Made by a program: the position numbers and the translations under genes
In this document: positions 52,613 through 61,901 of the stretch, piece by piece
How the letters are laid out: each line of letters starts with the position of its first letter
How positions within the stretch are numbered: the stretch's first letter is position 1
Source of the DNA: Plantactinospora soyae
GTDB lineage: Bacteria; Actinomycetota; Actinomycetes; Mycobacteriales; Micromonosporaceae
Assembly (NCBI RefSeq): GCF_014874095.1
Contig: NZ_JADBEB010000001.1
Location: 682,001 to 746,000, forward strand
Direction: 5' to 3'
Length of the DNA stretch: 64,000 nucleotides
Notes under the pieces: generated by a model
Told to the model about the DNA's origin: nothing
Seen by the model: only the letters and a program-made list of their open reading frames with translations
Database searches by the model: none

Positions 52613-53068
52613 GCGCTGAAGTGTCTCGGGCGCCCGCAACTTGGTCACTGAAGAGGCCCACGCCGTCGAGCTGCTGCGCATCGACCGCTGACCGGCATAC
52701 TGCGGTGACTGGTGGCGATGCACCGGCCCGGCTCGGCGACCGGGACGCTCCAGGTCTAAACCGGCGCCGTCATCGAGCCCGCCGACCGAAGCTGAGCACC
52801 GAGCGCGAAGTACCTGGAGAACTCGCACCAGTCGAATACGCGAGGCAGCCAGTCACCCCAGGCCCCGCACCCCACCGGGTACGGGCCCGCCGCCACACAA
52901 CCCCGAGGCTGAGGAAGAGTTCCTCGGGCACCAAGTGTGTCGGTGGTCCCAGCCATACTTAAGTCCGAGTGCAGCGATAGTCAGTGACCGTCGCTCTTCC
53001 GCGGCACGTGCGGCCGGGAGGAACCCACCGGGGGTGTGCACCTCTTGGTCGCTAGCGAACGGGGAGAG
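52613..53068. promoter_or_regulatory. Region upstream of the CBASS operon
   Basis: This 456-base region lies between the divergent single-TM gene and the SLATT gene, so it should carry both promoters. A GGGGAGAG ribosome binding site precedes 53069. No clear promoter boxes or coding sequence were found. Confidence 0.35.
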
Positions 53069-53671
53069 ATGGCGACAGACCCCGCCGTCAAGACAGAGCG
53101 AGATGAGTACCTGTTGGCCCAGGTGCGGGAGGCGTTCGGTCGTGTGGTCTACAGCCACAAGACCCACGAGAAGCAAGCCGACCTATGCTTCCGGAAGCAT
53201 CGCAGCCAGCAGGCTGCGCTTGTCGTCTTCACGGCGGTCAGCGCCGGCACGTTCCTCGCGGCGCTGCTCGGGAACTTCGTGAGCCCGAAGATCGCAAGCC
53301 TCGTCACGTCGTTCATCGCCCTGATCGTCACAGCGCTGACCCTCGCGACGAAGAGCTTCAAGTTCGGCGAGGAGTCCGAGGCGCACCGCGACATCGCCTC
53401 GCGCCTGTGGGACGTGCGCGAGTCGTACCTGTCTCTGATCGCCGACCTGATGTCCGGCGCGACGTCGGCGTCCGATGCCCGTGAGCGCCGTGACAAGCTC
53501 CAAGAGGCCACGCGTGTGGCTTACGCCGACGCGCCCAGGACCACGTCCAAGGCATATGGCAAGGCGCAGGACGGGCTTAAGAACAACGAGGAGCTGACGT
53601 TCACGTCACGCGAGATCGACCTCTTCCTGCCGGAGGCCCTCCGGCTCAACGAGAGGGAGGCGGCCGCATGA
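53069..53671 (+). CDS. SLATT-domain two-TM effector of a CBASS-type system
   Basis: The 200-residue protein has the SLATT layout: an N-terminal helix, two membrane spans at about 48-68 (AALVVFTAVSAGTFLAALLG) and 73-93 (KIASLVTSFIALIVTALTLA), then SFKFGEESEAHRDIASRLWDVRESYLSLIADL (in part) and further helices. SLATT proteins are thought to form pores when a nucleotide second messenger binds. The gene overlaps the CD-NTase gene by ATGA, as expected for sensor-effector pairs. Confidence 0.85.
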   Translation: MATDPAVKTERDEYLLAQVREAFGRVVYSHKTHEKQADLCFRKHRSQQAALVVFTAVSAGTFLAALLGNFVSPKIASLVTSFIALIVTALTLATKSFKFGEESEAHRDIASRLWDVRESYLSLIADLMSGATSASDARERRDKLQEATRVAYADAPRTTSKAYGKAQDGLKNNEELTFTSREIDLFLPEALRLNEREAAA

Positions 53672-54957
53672 AGGTCTCGGAGATCTTCGACACCCTTCTC
53701 GAGAACCTGAAGGTCGGCGACGCCAGCACCACCATCGCCGCGCGTCGGGATGAGATCACTAAGGCGCTGAACAAGGACTTCAGGTCGGTCGAGGGATCCA
53801 CCGCGAACCGGCTAATGGTGGGCTCCTACGGGCGACACACGGCGATCCGTGGGGTGTCCGACCTCGACATGATCTACATCCTCCCGGCCAACCTCCGCTC
53901 GAGCTACGACAGCGAGAGTGGGCCGCGGAGGATCCTCAACCGCGTCCGGGATGATCTGAAGGCTCGTTATCCCAACACCGAGATCCACGTCGACCAGTGC
54001 GTCGTGCGGGTGCAGTTCACCAGCAACAAGTTCAAGTTCGAGGTTCAGCCGGCCTTCGAGAACGCTGACGGCACCTTCGACTACCCGGACACGAAGTCCG
54101 AGAGCTGGAAGGTCACCAAGCCGCGCCACGAGATCACGGCGACCAAGGACTGCAACGATCGCACGTCGAAGAACATGCGCCACCTCGCTCGGATGGCCCG
54201 AGCGTGGAAGGACACGAACGGCGTCGTCATGGGCGGCCTGCTTATCGACACGCTGGTACACCGGTTCTTCTCGACCACCACCGAGTACGACGACAAGGGG
54301 TCTCTCTGGTTCGACTTTATGGTCCGGGACTTCTTTAAGTTCCTCGCGGACGAGCCTGACAAGGACTACTACCTCGCGCTGGGCAGCAACCAGCGTGTGA
54401 CGGTGAAGAAGCGGTTCCAGCCGAAGGCAAAGAAGGCATACAACCGCTGCCTCGAGGCTATCGCCGACGAGGGCAAGGCATCTGCGCACAAGAAGTGGCG
54501 CAAGGTGTTCGGCACGGCGGTTCCGCTTGAGACGACCAAGTCCGCCCGGTCGTTCAGCGACACGGAGGAGTTCATCGAGAACCTGTTCCCCGTCGACATC
54601 GGGCACTCGGTGACGATCGACTGCGAGGTCACGCAGAACGGCTGGCAACCGACCCTGCTGCGGATGATGCTCCGCGACCGGACTCCGCTCCTCGCCAACA
54701 AGGGCCTCGACTTCACGATCACCGAGTGCGGCGTCCCGGAGCCGTATGACGTGAAGTGGAAGGTGCTGAACCGAGGGGACGAGGCCGAGCGCCGGAACAA
54801 CATCCGCGGCCAGATCATCTCGTCGAGCCGCCCCGGCGTGAGGCACGAGCGAACCAGCTTCCGCGGGGAGCACGTCGTCGAGTGCTACATCGTCAAGGAC
54901 GGGATCGTGGTCGCACGTGACGTCATCGACGTGCCAATCAGCACCAACGCGGCATAG
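53668..54957 (+). CDS. CD-NTase (SMODS nucleotidyltransferase) with C-terminal AGS-C-like domain
   Basis: The 429-residue protein has the nucleotidyltransferase motif GSYGRHT at 52-58, the metal-binding pair D65 and D67 in SDLDMIYIL, and a third acidic residue, E125 (KFEVQPAF), where Asp is usual. Helical core segments follow (RHLARMARAWKD, GGLLIDTLVHRFF). Residues of about 290-429 form a beta-rich domain with LLANKGLDFTITE and GEHVVECYIVKDG, like the adenylyl/guanylyl cyclase sensor (AGS-C) domain. It should make a cyclic oligonucleotide on phage infection and activate the SLATT effector. Confidence 0.87.
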   Translation: MKVSEIFDTLLENLKVGDASTTIAARRDEITKALNKDFRSVEGSTANRLMVGSYGRHTAIRGVSDLDMIYILPANLRSSYDSESGPRRILNRVRDDLKARYPNTEIHVDQCVVRVQFTSNKFKFEVQPAFENADGTFDYPDTKSESWKVTKPRHEITATKDCNDRTSKNMRHLARMARAWKDTNGVVMGGLLIDTLVHRFFSTTTEYDDKGSLWFDFMVRDFFKFLADEPDKDYYLALGSNQRVTVKKRFQPKAKKAYNRCLEAIADEGKASAHKKWRKVFGTAVPLETTKSARSFSDTEEFIENLFPVDIGHSVTIDCEVTQNGWQPTLLRMMLRDRTPLLANKGLDFTITECGVPEPYDVKWKVLNRGDEAERRNNIRGQIISSSRPGVRHERTSFRGEHVVECYIVKDGIVVARDVIDVPISTNAA

Positions 54958-55145
54958 CGCTACAGAGCGGTGATGGCCGTCGTTACTGGTCGGCGGCCGG
55001 AAAGCTAGATCACCACCCGGTTGACGCCGATGACGATCAGCATCGAGAACGCGCTGGCCAAGGTAGCCACCAGTGCGGCCAATGACGTGGATCGTGTAGC
55101 GCCGAACGCGACAGCTCCAAAAAGCTCAACGATCTGCAACCGCTG
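54958..55145. other. Short gap after the CBASS genes
   Basis: No feature was recognised in these 188 bases. They lead into a decayed TPR gene. Confidence 0.3.
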
Positions 55146-55490
55146 AGTGCGTGCAGGACGACTACCCCGACACCCTGACCATCCGCCACAACCGCGCCTA
55201 CTGGCGGGGCGAAGCGGGTGAGCTGGCCAGCGCCGCCGAGGCCACCGAGCAGCTGCTCGACGATTGCCTGCGGATCTTGGGCCCCGATCACCGCACCACC
55301 CTGACGGCCCGCAACAGCCTCGCCCGCTGGCTCGGCGAAGCAGGCGACCCCGCCGGCGCCACCGAAGCCGCCGAGTAGCTACTCGGCAACTGCCTGCGGG
55401 TCCTGGACCCCCGACCACCCCGACACCCTGACCACCCGCCACAACCTCGCTTACTGGCGCGGCATGGCGAAGAAGTCCGATCACAATCCG
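55146..55490 (+). pseudogene. Decayed TPR fragment
   Basis: The stretch encodes 42-residue TPR units typical of actinomycete NLR-like proteins (DYPDTLTIRHNRAYWRGEAGE, ATEQLLDDCLRILGPDHRTTL, RNSLARWLGEAGD in outline). An in-frame TAG at 55376 and a frameshift interrupt it, and there is no ATPase domain. It is the end of a lost STAND or regulator gene. Confidence 0.6.
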
Positions 55491-56097
55491 TAACAGCGGC
55501 TGGCTGGTAGCGGAGAACTCGCACAGAACGAATACGCAAGATTGCCAGTCGCGCTTCGGCGGCCAAACGCCATAGCTTGCTGCGCGGCCGAAGGCACGTA
55601 CACGAGATCTCGTAACCCGTACTACAACTTGCTCACCAGTCCGGCCTTTGTGGAACTGTCAGCGCAACCGAACTACGGGGGTACGGACTAACCAATACGG
55701 AACGGTACAGCACGGCACGAGCGGCGTACAGCACCAAGGCCGCAATGAACGCGCCTCGTGGCCGGTGCCGGTGAGGCTCCCGCCTCGCCGCTGCGCCGGT
55801 AACCCCTGTTCCCGGCATTCCCAGTCGCTGCCTGTAGCGCCGTAGCACCGGCGAGAGCCGTAACGCCACGGGATCCGCCGATCGCGTCGGCGCGATGAGC
55901 CGACACGAATGTGCCACTTTCCTCACACCGCACTTCCCGGCTTGTGCCGGGTCTTCGATTCCTGACGGATAAGCCGTTACCAGCGGCTACGGGAAACGCG
56001 GATGGAAACGCCTACGCGTCATTTTCAACTACCGAAAGGCGAACAGCGATGACCACAACACACCGGACCCGACGAGCGCCATCCACAGCGGAGGGAC
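55491..56097. other. Gap before the integrase-side small gene
   Basis: No gene was recognised over about 600 bases. A small hairpin occurs near 55947-55963 (CCCGGC...GCCGGG). A 24-codon frame at 56049-56123 has weak support. The region upstream of 56098 carries GCGGAGGGAC, a good ribosome binding site for the next gene. Confidence 0.3.
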
Positions 56098-56406
56098 ATG
56101 GCCACAAGCCAGACGACACCTAACCCGCGCCGTCGCCCACGAGGCGACCGGGGAACGCTCAACTGCGCGGCGACGCCGGACGGCGATCCCACCCCCGACG
56201 ACAATCCACACGCCACCACACCCGGCCACCCGGACGCACGGGGGACGCTACCGATGGCCCGCCACCTACTCGACCCGGCGACCGAAGACGAGATCCAGGC
56301 ACTCGCCCGAACCGCACCACCGATGACCCCTGACGTGGCGATCCGGATAGCCCGGATGCTGCGGTGGAACGAACGCGACACCACCGCCACCGACCGGGCA
56401 GCCTGA
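56098..56406 (+). CDS. Small protein next to the serine integrase
   Basis: The 102-residue protein has a disordered basic N-terminal half. Its helical C-terminal half (HLLDPATEDEIQALARTAPPMTPDVAIRIARMLRWNERD in outline) is widespread in Micromonosporaceae mobile elements in my experience. It is convergent with the integrase gene. A role as recombination directionality factor is possible but unsupported. The ribosome binding site and family-like C-terminus support it as a real gene. Confidence 0.6.
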   Translation: MATSQTTPNPRRRPRGDRGTLNCAATPDGDPTPDDNPHATTPGHPDARGTLPMARHLLDPATEDEIQALARTAPPMTPDVAIRIARMLRWNERDTTATDRAA

Positions 56407-56472
56407 CATGCACGAGCCGGGCGGACCGGCCACAGCAGGCTCGGCCGCCCGGCGCTCATGTCGTCCGGCCGC

Positions 56473-58035
56473 TTACGCCCCGTTTTCCTCGGCTTCCGGG
56501 CCGAACCGCCACTTCCAGTCCAAGCGATGCGCCCCGAATGGCTGTCGGCTGCCCTTACCGGCTGGCAGCAGCCGGATCTCCGCCACGGTACGGATAATCT
56601 CCCGCTTCACCGCAACCTCGTCGCCCAACTCAGCCCACTTCCGCGCCGCGTGCTCACCGAGCATCCCTCGCAGAACCGGCGGGATACCCGCCTCCTGCGC
56701 GCGTTCCTCATGATCGGCAATCTGCGCCGTCAAGCCCTTCTCCGCGCGGGCGAACGAGATCGCCGTAACATCCCCGGTCTCGGCGAGCCTCCGCCAATCC
56801 TCCAGCTCGGCCCGCAGCCGTCCCGCCTCGGCCCGGGCGTGCGCCACCTGTTCGTCTCCACCGGACAGGGCCGACAGCATCTCGCCAGTCTCCGGCAGGG
56901 ACAGCCACGCCACCACGGTCCGCTGCACATACTCGTCAAGAAACTCCGACTTGACGGCGGCACACCGCTTACGCAGGCAGGAGTACAACCGCCCTTCCCG
57001 ACTCCGATGGTTCCCGTGGCTAGACGCGATCGGCCCGTCACACACCCCGCAGCGGACGATGTAGGACAGCAGGTGGACGGCCCGTCCTGCACGGGTCGTC
57101 GTCCGGGACGGGTCCTCCAGCAGGCGGACGCACGCCCAGTACGTGTCCTCGTCCACCAGCGCCGGCCAGATGCCGTCCCCGATCACCTCGCCCCGGAACA
57201 CCCGCTTGCCGATGTAGGCGGGGTTCAACACCTGCTTGCGAATCATCGACCGTCGCCACGTCGACCCTCGCGGCGACGGGATGCCCCGGCCGTTCAACTC
57301 GTTCTCGACCGTGATCAGCGGAACTCCTCTGGCCACCTTGGCGAAGCTGTCCCGCACGATCCCGGCGTAGCTGTACTCGGTCACCGTCCCGTCCGCCGCT
57401 GTCGCCTTGCGGATCTCGGTGTCCGGCTCCTGCCGCAACAACGCCTTCGTCCCCTGGTCGTAGACCCGCCGGTAGCCATAGGTGAGCCTTCCGTGTGGAC
57501 GCCCCGCCTCGGCGGCGCCGACGATGCCACGCAACACGTTGTCGCGGATCGGGTCCGCCAGCCACTCCGCCTGTACCGCCTGGAAGCCGAGCATCATCCG
57601 GTCATTCTTGTCCCGCAGGTCGAACAGCACCCCGCCGACCAGCCAGAAGTACAGGCCGGCCTCGGTGCACATGTCCCGGATCTTCACGTACACCGCGAGG
57701 TCGCGTTCCTTGCGGGAGATCTCCCAGATCACCAGCACGTCGCCCTTGCCCGCCTTGATCTGCTCGATCAGCAACTCGAACTCGGGCCGGTCCTTCGTCG
57801 CGTGCCGGCTGGCCGACCGGTCGTTGTCGGTAAACGACCCGGCGTCCGCCCAACCGCGCTTCGTGATCTCGGCGAGGTTCAGCTTGTCCTGATCGCCGAC
57901 GCTCTTGCCCTGTTGCTTCCTGTCCTGGCTGGCCCGCTGATACCGCATTGCCCGCACGTCAGCGCCACCGGCCAGCAGGGCGTCCTTCGTCTCGAAGCGA
58001 ATCCGATTTCCGACCCGCGATCCCCGCCGTATCAT
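56473..58035 (-). CDS. Large serine recombinase (site-specific integrase)
   Basis: The 520-residue protein has an N-terminal serine-recombinase catalytic domain: YQRASQDRKQQGKSVGDQ with the nucleophile near S36, then DNDRSASRHATKDRPEF, GDVLVIWEISRKERD and the later YFWLVGG region. A recombinase domain (VARGVPLITVENELNGRGIPSPRG, TWRRSMIRKQVLNPAYIGKRV) follows. A zinc ribbon (RCGVCDGP, SCLRKRCAAV) and a coiled-coil motif come last. It integrates and, with a helper, excises DNA without host factors. ATG 58035 has GGGAGGG upstream. It marks the right end of the island beside purH. Confidence 0.92.
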   Translation of the reverse strand: MIRRGSRVGNRIRFETKDALLAGGADVRAMRYQRASQDRKQQGKSVGDQDKLNLAEITKRGWADAGSFTDNDRSASRHATKDRPEFELLIEQIKAGKGDVLVIWEISRKERDLAVYVKIRDMCTEAGLYFWLVGGVLFDLRDKNDRMMLGFQAVQAEWLADPIRDNVLRGIVGAAEAGRPHGRLTYGYRRVYDQGTKALLRQEPDTEIRKATAADGTVTEYSYAGIVRDSFAKVARGVPLITVENELNGRGIPSPRGSTWRRSMIRKQVLNPAYIGKRVFRGEVIGDGIWPALVDEDTYWACVRLLEDPSRTTTRAGRAVHLLSYIVRCGVCDGPIASSHGNHRSREGRLYSCLRKRCAAVKSEFLDEYVQRTVVAWLSLPETGEMLSALSGGDEQVAHARAEAGRLRAELEDWRRLAETGDVTAISFARAEKGLTAQIADHEERAQEAGIPPVLRGMLGEHAARKWAELGDEVAVKREIIRTVAEIRLLPAGKGSRQPFGAHRLDWKWRFGPEAEENGA

Positions 58036-58115
58036 CGGAACGTCCCTCCCATCGATGCCCTGGCCTGGTAACACATCGACGTTAGCATCTAACGACACTT
58101 AGGAGAACTCAAGCA

Positions 58116-58183
58116 GCACGTCGTCGCCTGAACCACCGAACGGTGACAGGCACGTCGTCGCCTGAACCGCCGAACGGCGACAG
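58116..58183. repeat. Two-copy 34-base repeat between integrase and purH
   Basis: Copy 1 (58116-58149) and copy 2 (58150-58183) differ at only two positions, A/G and T/C; both changes lie in a segment that can form a short hairpin (GTCGCC...GGCGAC in copy 2). Its position directly between the integrase gene and the chromosomal purH gene makes it a candidate part of the right attachment site. Confidence 0.8.
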
Positions 58184-58187
58184 AGCA

Positions 58188-58224
58188 GAGAGCCCGGGAA
58201 CCAGGGGGTGGTTCCCGGGCTCTC
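58188..58224 (-). terminator. Terminator of purH
   Basis: GAGAGCCCGGGAACCA (58188-58203) and TGGTTCCCGGGCTCTC (58209-58224) form a perfect 16-base stem around GGGGG. It lies 34 bases beyond the stop codon of purH on the minus strand. Confidence 0.85.
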
Positions 58225-58257
58225 GTCTGTCTGCCCGAAGCGTGCTCGCGACCGCTG

Positions 58258-60462
58258 TCAGTGGAAGAAGTGCCGGGTGCCGGTGAAGTACATGGTGATG
58301 CCGGCCTCCCGCGCCGCGGCGACGACCTCGTCGTCCCGGACGGACCCGCCGGGCTGTACGACGGCCCGTACCCCGGCGTCGGTCAGCACCTTCAGCCCGT
58401 CCGGGAACGGGAAGAACGCGTCGGAGGCGGCAACCGAGCCCCGGGCTCGGTCGGCACCCGCCCGGGACACGGCGAGGTGCGCCGAGTCGACCCGGTTGAC
58501 CTGCCCCATCCCGACCCCGACGGTCGCCCCGTCGGCGGCGAGCAGGATCGCGTTGCTCTTGACCGCCCGGACGGCCCGCCAGGCGAAGGCGAGATCACGG
58601 CGTACCGCCTCGTCCGCCGGTTCCCCGGCGACCAGGGTCCAGGCGGCCGGGTCGTCACCGGGCGCGTCGACCCGGTCGGCCATCTGCACCAGTACGCCGC
58701 CGCTGACCTGGCGCCACTCGGCGGGCAGCGGCGCCCAGGCGGGAGCCCGCAGCAGTCGGATGTTCTTCTTCCCGGCCAGTACGTCGACCGCACCGGGCTC
58801 GAAGTCCGGCGCCACGACCACCTCGGTGAAGATCTCCGCCACCTGCCCGGCCAGCTCGACCGAGACCGGCCGGTTGACCGCGATCACGCCGCCGTACGCG
58901 GAGACGGGGTCGCAGGCGTGCGCCTTGCGGTGCGCCTCGGCCACGTCCGCGCCGACCGCGATGCCGCACGGGTTGGCGTGCTTGATGATCGCCACCGCCG
59001 GTACGTCGGCGAAGTCGTTCGCGGCTCGCCACGCCGCGTCGGCGTCGACGTAGTTGTTGTACGACATCTCCTTGCCGTGCAACTGCTCGGCCTGGGCCAG
59101 TCCGGCCGGCGCCGACGGGTCAGTGTAGAGCGCCGCCTGCTGGTGGGGATTCTCGCCGTACCGCAGGCCGGTCGTCGCGTGCAGGGCCAGCCCGGCGAAG
59201 GGCGGCCATTCCTGGTCGTCCGGGCCCGAACGCACCGCGAACCAGTTGGCCACGGCCACGTCGTACTCGGCGATGTCGGCGAAGGCCCGCGCCGCGAGCG
59301 CCCGGCGCTGACCGTGACTGAAGCCGCCGTCGGCCAGGGCCGCCAGCACCGACGGGTACGCCGACACCGACGTCACCACCGCCACCGAGGCGTGGTTCTT
59401 CGCCGCCGCCCGGACCATCGCCGGCCCACCGATGTCGATCTGCTCGATGCACTGATCCTCGTCCGCGCCCGACGCCACCGTCTCGGTGAACGGGTACAGA
59501 TTCGACACCAGCAGGTCGAACGGCGCGATGCCGAGTTCGTCGAGCTGGCTGGCGTGACTGTCCAGCCGCAGGTCGGCCAGCAGTCCGGCGTGCACCTTGG
59601 GATGCAGCGTCTTGACCCGGCCGTCCAGGGTCTCCGGGAATCCGGTCAGCGCCTCGACCGGGGTCACCGGCACGCCGGCCCCCTCGATGGTCCCCGCCGT
59701 GCTGCCGGTGGACACGATCTCCACCCCGGCGGCGTGCAGGGCCTGGGCGAGTTCGACCAGCCCGGTCTTGTCGTAGACGCTGACCAGCGCGCGCCGGATC
59801 GGCCGCCGGCCGTCCGCCGTGGAACTCCTGTCGCTCACTCCGATCGTGACCTTCCTTCCGGTGATCGTCCAGCCCTCCCGGAGCAGTCGGCCGACCTGCG
59901 TGACGAGCTGTCGTCGCTCGGCCACCTTGATCCGCTCGGTGAGGGTCTCCTCGTCGTCGTCGCCGAGTACCGGCACCGCCACCTGGGCGATGATCGGTCC
60001 GGTGTCGACCCCGGCGTCGACGAAGAACAGGGTGGCCCCGGCGAGTTTGACTCCGTAGCCGAGGGCGTCGCGCGGGCCGTGCATGCCGGGAAAGGCCGGC
60101 AGCAGCGAGTTGTGGGTGTTGACGTACCGGTCGCCGAAGGCCGCCAGGAAGTGCGCGCCGACCAGCTTGAGGAAGCCGGCGGAAACGACCAGGTCCGGCT
60201 GGTGTTCCGCGACGTGCGCGGTGAGCGCGCGATCCCAGTCCTCCCGACTCGGGTACGCCGCGACGGAGTCGACGAAGACGGGTACGCCGGCGGCGGTGGC
60301 CCGGTCCAGCCCGGCGATGCCGTCGCGGTCGGCGCCGACGGCCACCACCCGGACCCCGTACGCGGGATCGGCGCACGCGTCGAGCAGCGCCTGCAGGTTG
60401 CTTCCGGAGCCGGAGACGAGGACGACGATGCGGGCTGCCGACACGGGCTCAGTCACCCCCAA
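58258..60462 (-). CDS. purH: PurN-PurH reading frame: GAR transformylase joined to AICAR transformylase/IMP cyclohydrolase
   Basis: One uninterrupted 734-codon frame contains both enzymes. Residues 1-208 are Pur[14 protein letters not shown]115 and H117 in VNTHNSLLP, and D153 in GVDTGPII; these are the catalytic Asn, His and Asp. Residues 209-734 are PurH: an IMP cyclohydrolase domain ([22 protein letters not shown]) and AICAR transformylase ([18 protein letters not shown]). In relatives the two are separate genes. An internal GTG at 59838 with AAGGAAGG upstream could still start PurH separately (526 residues, normal length). Both parts use 10-formyl-THF. Confidence 0.9.
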   Translation of the reverse strand: MGVTEPVSAARIVVLVSGSGSNLQALLDACADPAYGVRVVAVGADRDGIAGLDRATAAGVPVFVDSVAAYPSREDWDRALTAHVAEHQPDLVVSAGFLKLVGAHFLAAFGDRYVNTHNSLLPAFPGMHGPRDALGYGVKLAGATLFFVDAGVDTGPIIAQVAVPVLGDDDEETLTERIKVAERRQLVTQVGRLLREGWTITGRKVTIGVSDRSSTADGRRPIRRALVSVYDKTGLVELAQALHAAGVEIVSTGSTAGTIEGAGVPVTPVEALTGFPETLDGRVKTLHPKVHAGLLADLRLDSHASQLDELGIAPFDLLVSNLYPFTETVASGADEDQCIEQIDIGGPAMVRAAAKNHASVAVVTSVSAYPSVLAALADGGFSHGQRRALAARAFADIAEYDVAVANWFAVRSGPDDQEWPPFAGLALHATTGLRYGENPHQQAALYTDPSAPAGLAQAEQLHGKEMSYNNYVDADAAWRAANDFADVPAVAIIKHANPCGIAVGADVAEAHRKAHACDPVSAYGGVIAVNRPVSVELAGQVAEIFTEVVVAPDFEPGAVDVLAGKKNIRLLRAPAWAPLPAEWRQVSGGVLVQMADRVDAPGDDPAAWTLVAGEPADEAVRRDLAFAWRAVRAVKSNAILLAADGATVGVGMGQVNRVDSAHLAVSRAGADRARGSVAASDAFFPFPDGLKVLTDAGVRAVVQPGGSVRDDEVVAAAREAGITMYFTGTRHFFH

Positions 60463-60686
60463 ACCCTACCGGGCAGGTCAGGCCGGCTCTCCGGCGGCGC
60501 GGCCCGACCTCGCGGCCCGGCTGCCCGGGCCCTGCGCCCACGTCGGCATGTCGAAATCGGGCGGCACCCCAAAGTGGTCCTGATTAGGTACGCTGCCGGA
60601 CGCTCAGGGCGGTGACCACCCCTAGGACATCGACCCTCGGTAATCCAAAATAAGCGCTGAGTGAAGTCTCAAGGAGAGCAACACCG

Positions 60687-60977
60687 ATGCAACCCGGCTA
60701 CCCCTCATCCCAGCCGCAACAGATCAATAACAACATGACGATGTCCATCGTCGCCATCTTCCTGTGCTGGCCGTTCGCCATCCCCGCGATCATGGCCGCC
60801 TCGAAGGTGAACCCGCTGCTCCAGCAGGGCAACTACGGCGCGGCCCAGGCCGCCGCCACCGAGTCCCGGAAGTGGTCGAAGATCGCGCTGATCGTCGGCA
60901 TCTGCTTGTGGGCGGTCAGCATCGTGTGCTGCGTGATCGGTGTCATCATCAACGTGAGCAGCTCCACCAGCGCCTGA
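60687..60977 (+). CDS. CD225/dispanin-family membrane protein
   Basis: The 96-residue protein has a short Pro/Gln-rich start, then two membrane segments ([17 protein letters not shown] and [23 protein letters not shown]). The loop [25 protein letters not shown] between them is typical of the CD225 family. Function in bacteria is unknown. AAGGAGAGCAACACCG precedes the ATG. It is followed after 29 bases by a related Pro/Gln-rich membrane protein, probably in one operon. Confidence 0.85.
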   Translation: MQPGYPSSQPQQINNNMTMSIVAIFLCWPFAIPAIMAASKVNPLLQQGNYGAAQAAATESRKWSKIALIVGICLWAVSIVCCVIGVIINVSSSTSA

Positions 60978-61006
60978 CCAGTACCACTTGTCGAAGGAGT
61001 TTTGTC

Positions 61007-61717
61007 ATGCAGCCCGGCTACCCAGGCCAGGACCCGTACGGGCAGCAGCCGTCGGATCCCAACGCACCGCAGCCCCAGGATCCGTACGCACAACCGCCAC
61101 AGCCCGGACCGGGACAGCCCTATGGGCAGCCGACCTCAGGACAGCCGTACGGCCAGCCGACCTCGGGACAGCCGTACGGCCAGCCGACCTCGGGACAGCC
61201 GTACGGTCAGCCGACCTCGGGGCAACCCGGGTACGGCCAGCCGACCTCCGGACAGCCGTACGGCCAGCCGGCGCCGGGACAGTCGCCGTACGGGCAGCCG
61301 GCGCCGGGACAGCCCGGGTACGGGCAGCCGCAGTACCAGGACGCGCAGCAGCCGTACCAGGACCCGTACGGCCAGCAGCCGATGCCGGGCCAGCCGTACG
61401 GCGCGGCGCCGGGATATCCGGGTGCCGGCTATGCGCCCGTCGGCTCGGGCCAGAACAACACCCTCGGCCTGATCTCGATGATCGCGGGCATCGTCTCGAT
61501 TCCCACGGCCTGCTGCCCGATCCTGGGCATCGTGGCCGGCATCGCCGCTATCGTGCTCGGCATCATCGGCCGGGGCAAGGTCAGCAAGGGTGAGGCGAGC
61601 AACTCGGGCCAGGTGATGGCCGGTCTGATCTGTGGCGGCATCGGCCTGCTGCTCTCCGTGGCGCACGTGGTGCTCACGGTCGTACTGAACGTCGGCGGCT
61701 TCCCGTACAGCCCGTAA
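61007..61717 (+). CDS. DUF4190-type membrane protein with Gln-Pro-Tyr-Gly repeats
   Basis: About 120 N-terminal residues of this 236-residue protein are tandem GQPYGQPTS-type units (24-base DNA repeats from about 61130 to 61330), probably disordered and cytoplasmic. The C-terminal part is the two-TM DUF4190 domain ([39 protein letters not shown] in outline, then [22 protein letters not shown]). ATG 61007 has AAGGAG upstream, and the start MQPGYPG matches that of the preceding gene. Confidence 0.82.
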   Translation: MQPGYPGQDPYGQQPSDPNAPQPQDPYAQPPQPGPGQPYGQPTSGQPYGQPTSGQPYGQPTSGQPYGQPTSGQPGYGQPTSGQPYGQPAPGQSPYGQPAPGQPGYGQPQYQDAQQPYQDPYGQQPMPGQPYGAAPGYPGAGYAPVGSGQNNTLGLISMIAGIVSIPTACCPILGIVAGIAAIVLGIIGRGKVSKGEASNSGQVMAGLICGGIGLLLSVAHVVLTVVLNVGGFPYSP

Positions 61718-61901
61718 CGAACCGCCGCGCGGTGGTTCCGCCGCTCTGCACGAGGACAGTCCGCCGTGGGGCGCTCCGAGCTTTCGGGGCGCCCCACGGA
61801 CGTTCCGGCCCGCACGGTCCTCGGGCGTCGCCGCGGCCACGGCCATCGGTCCGGTGTTCCGGACAGTGGTACCCCGCTGCGGTACTCCGACCGGCGCGAG
61901 A

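Noticed and set aside
51542-52651. Long plus-strand frame over the gap and the single-TM gene
   Set aside because: Its second half is antisense to the better-supported single-TM protein gene, and the first half has no protein-like features.
55930-56000. Possible tRNA (TTCGATTCC-like segment)
   Set aside because: No acceptor stem, D-arm or anticodon arm can be folded around it.
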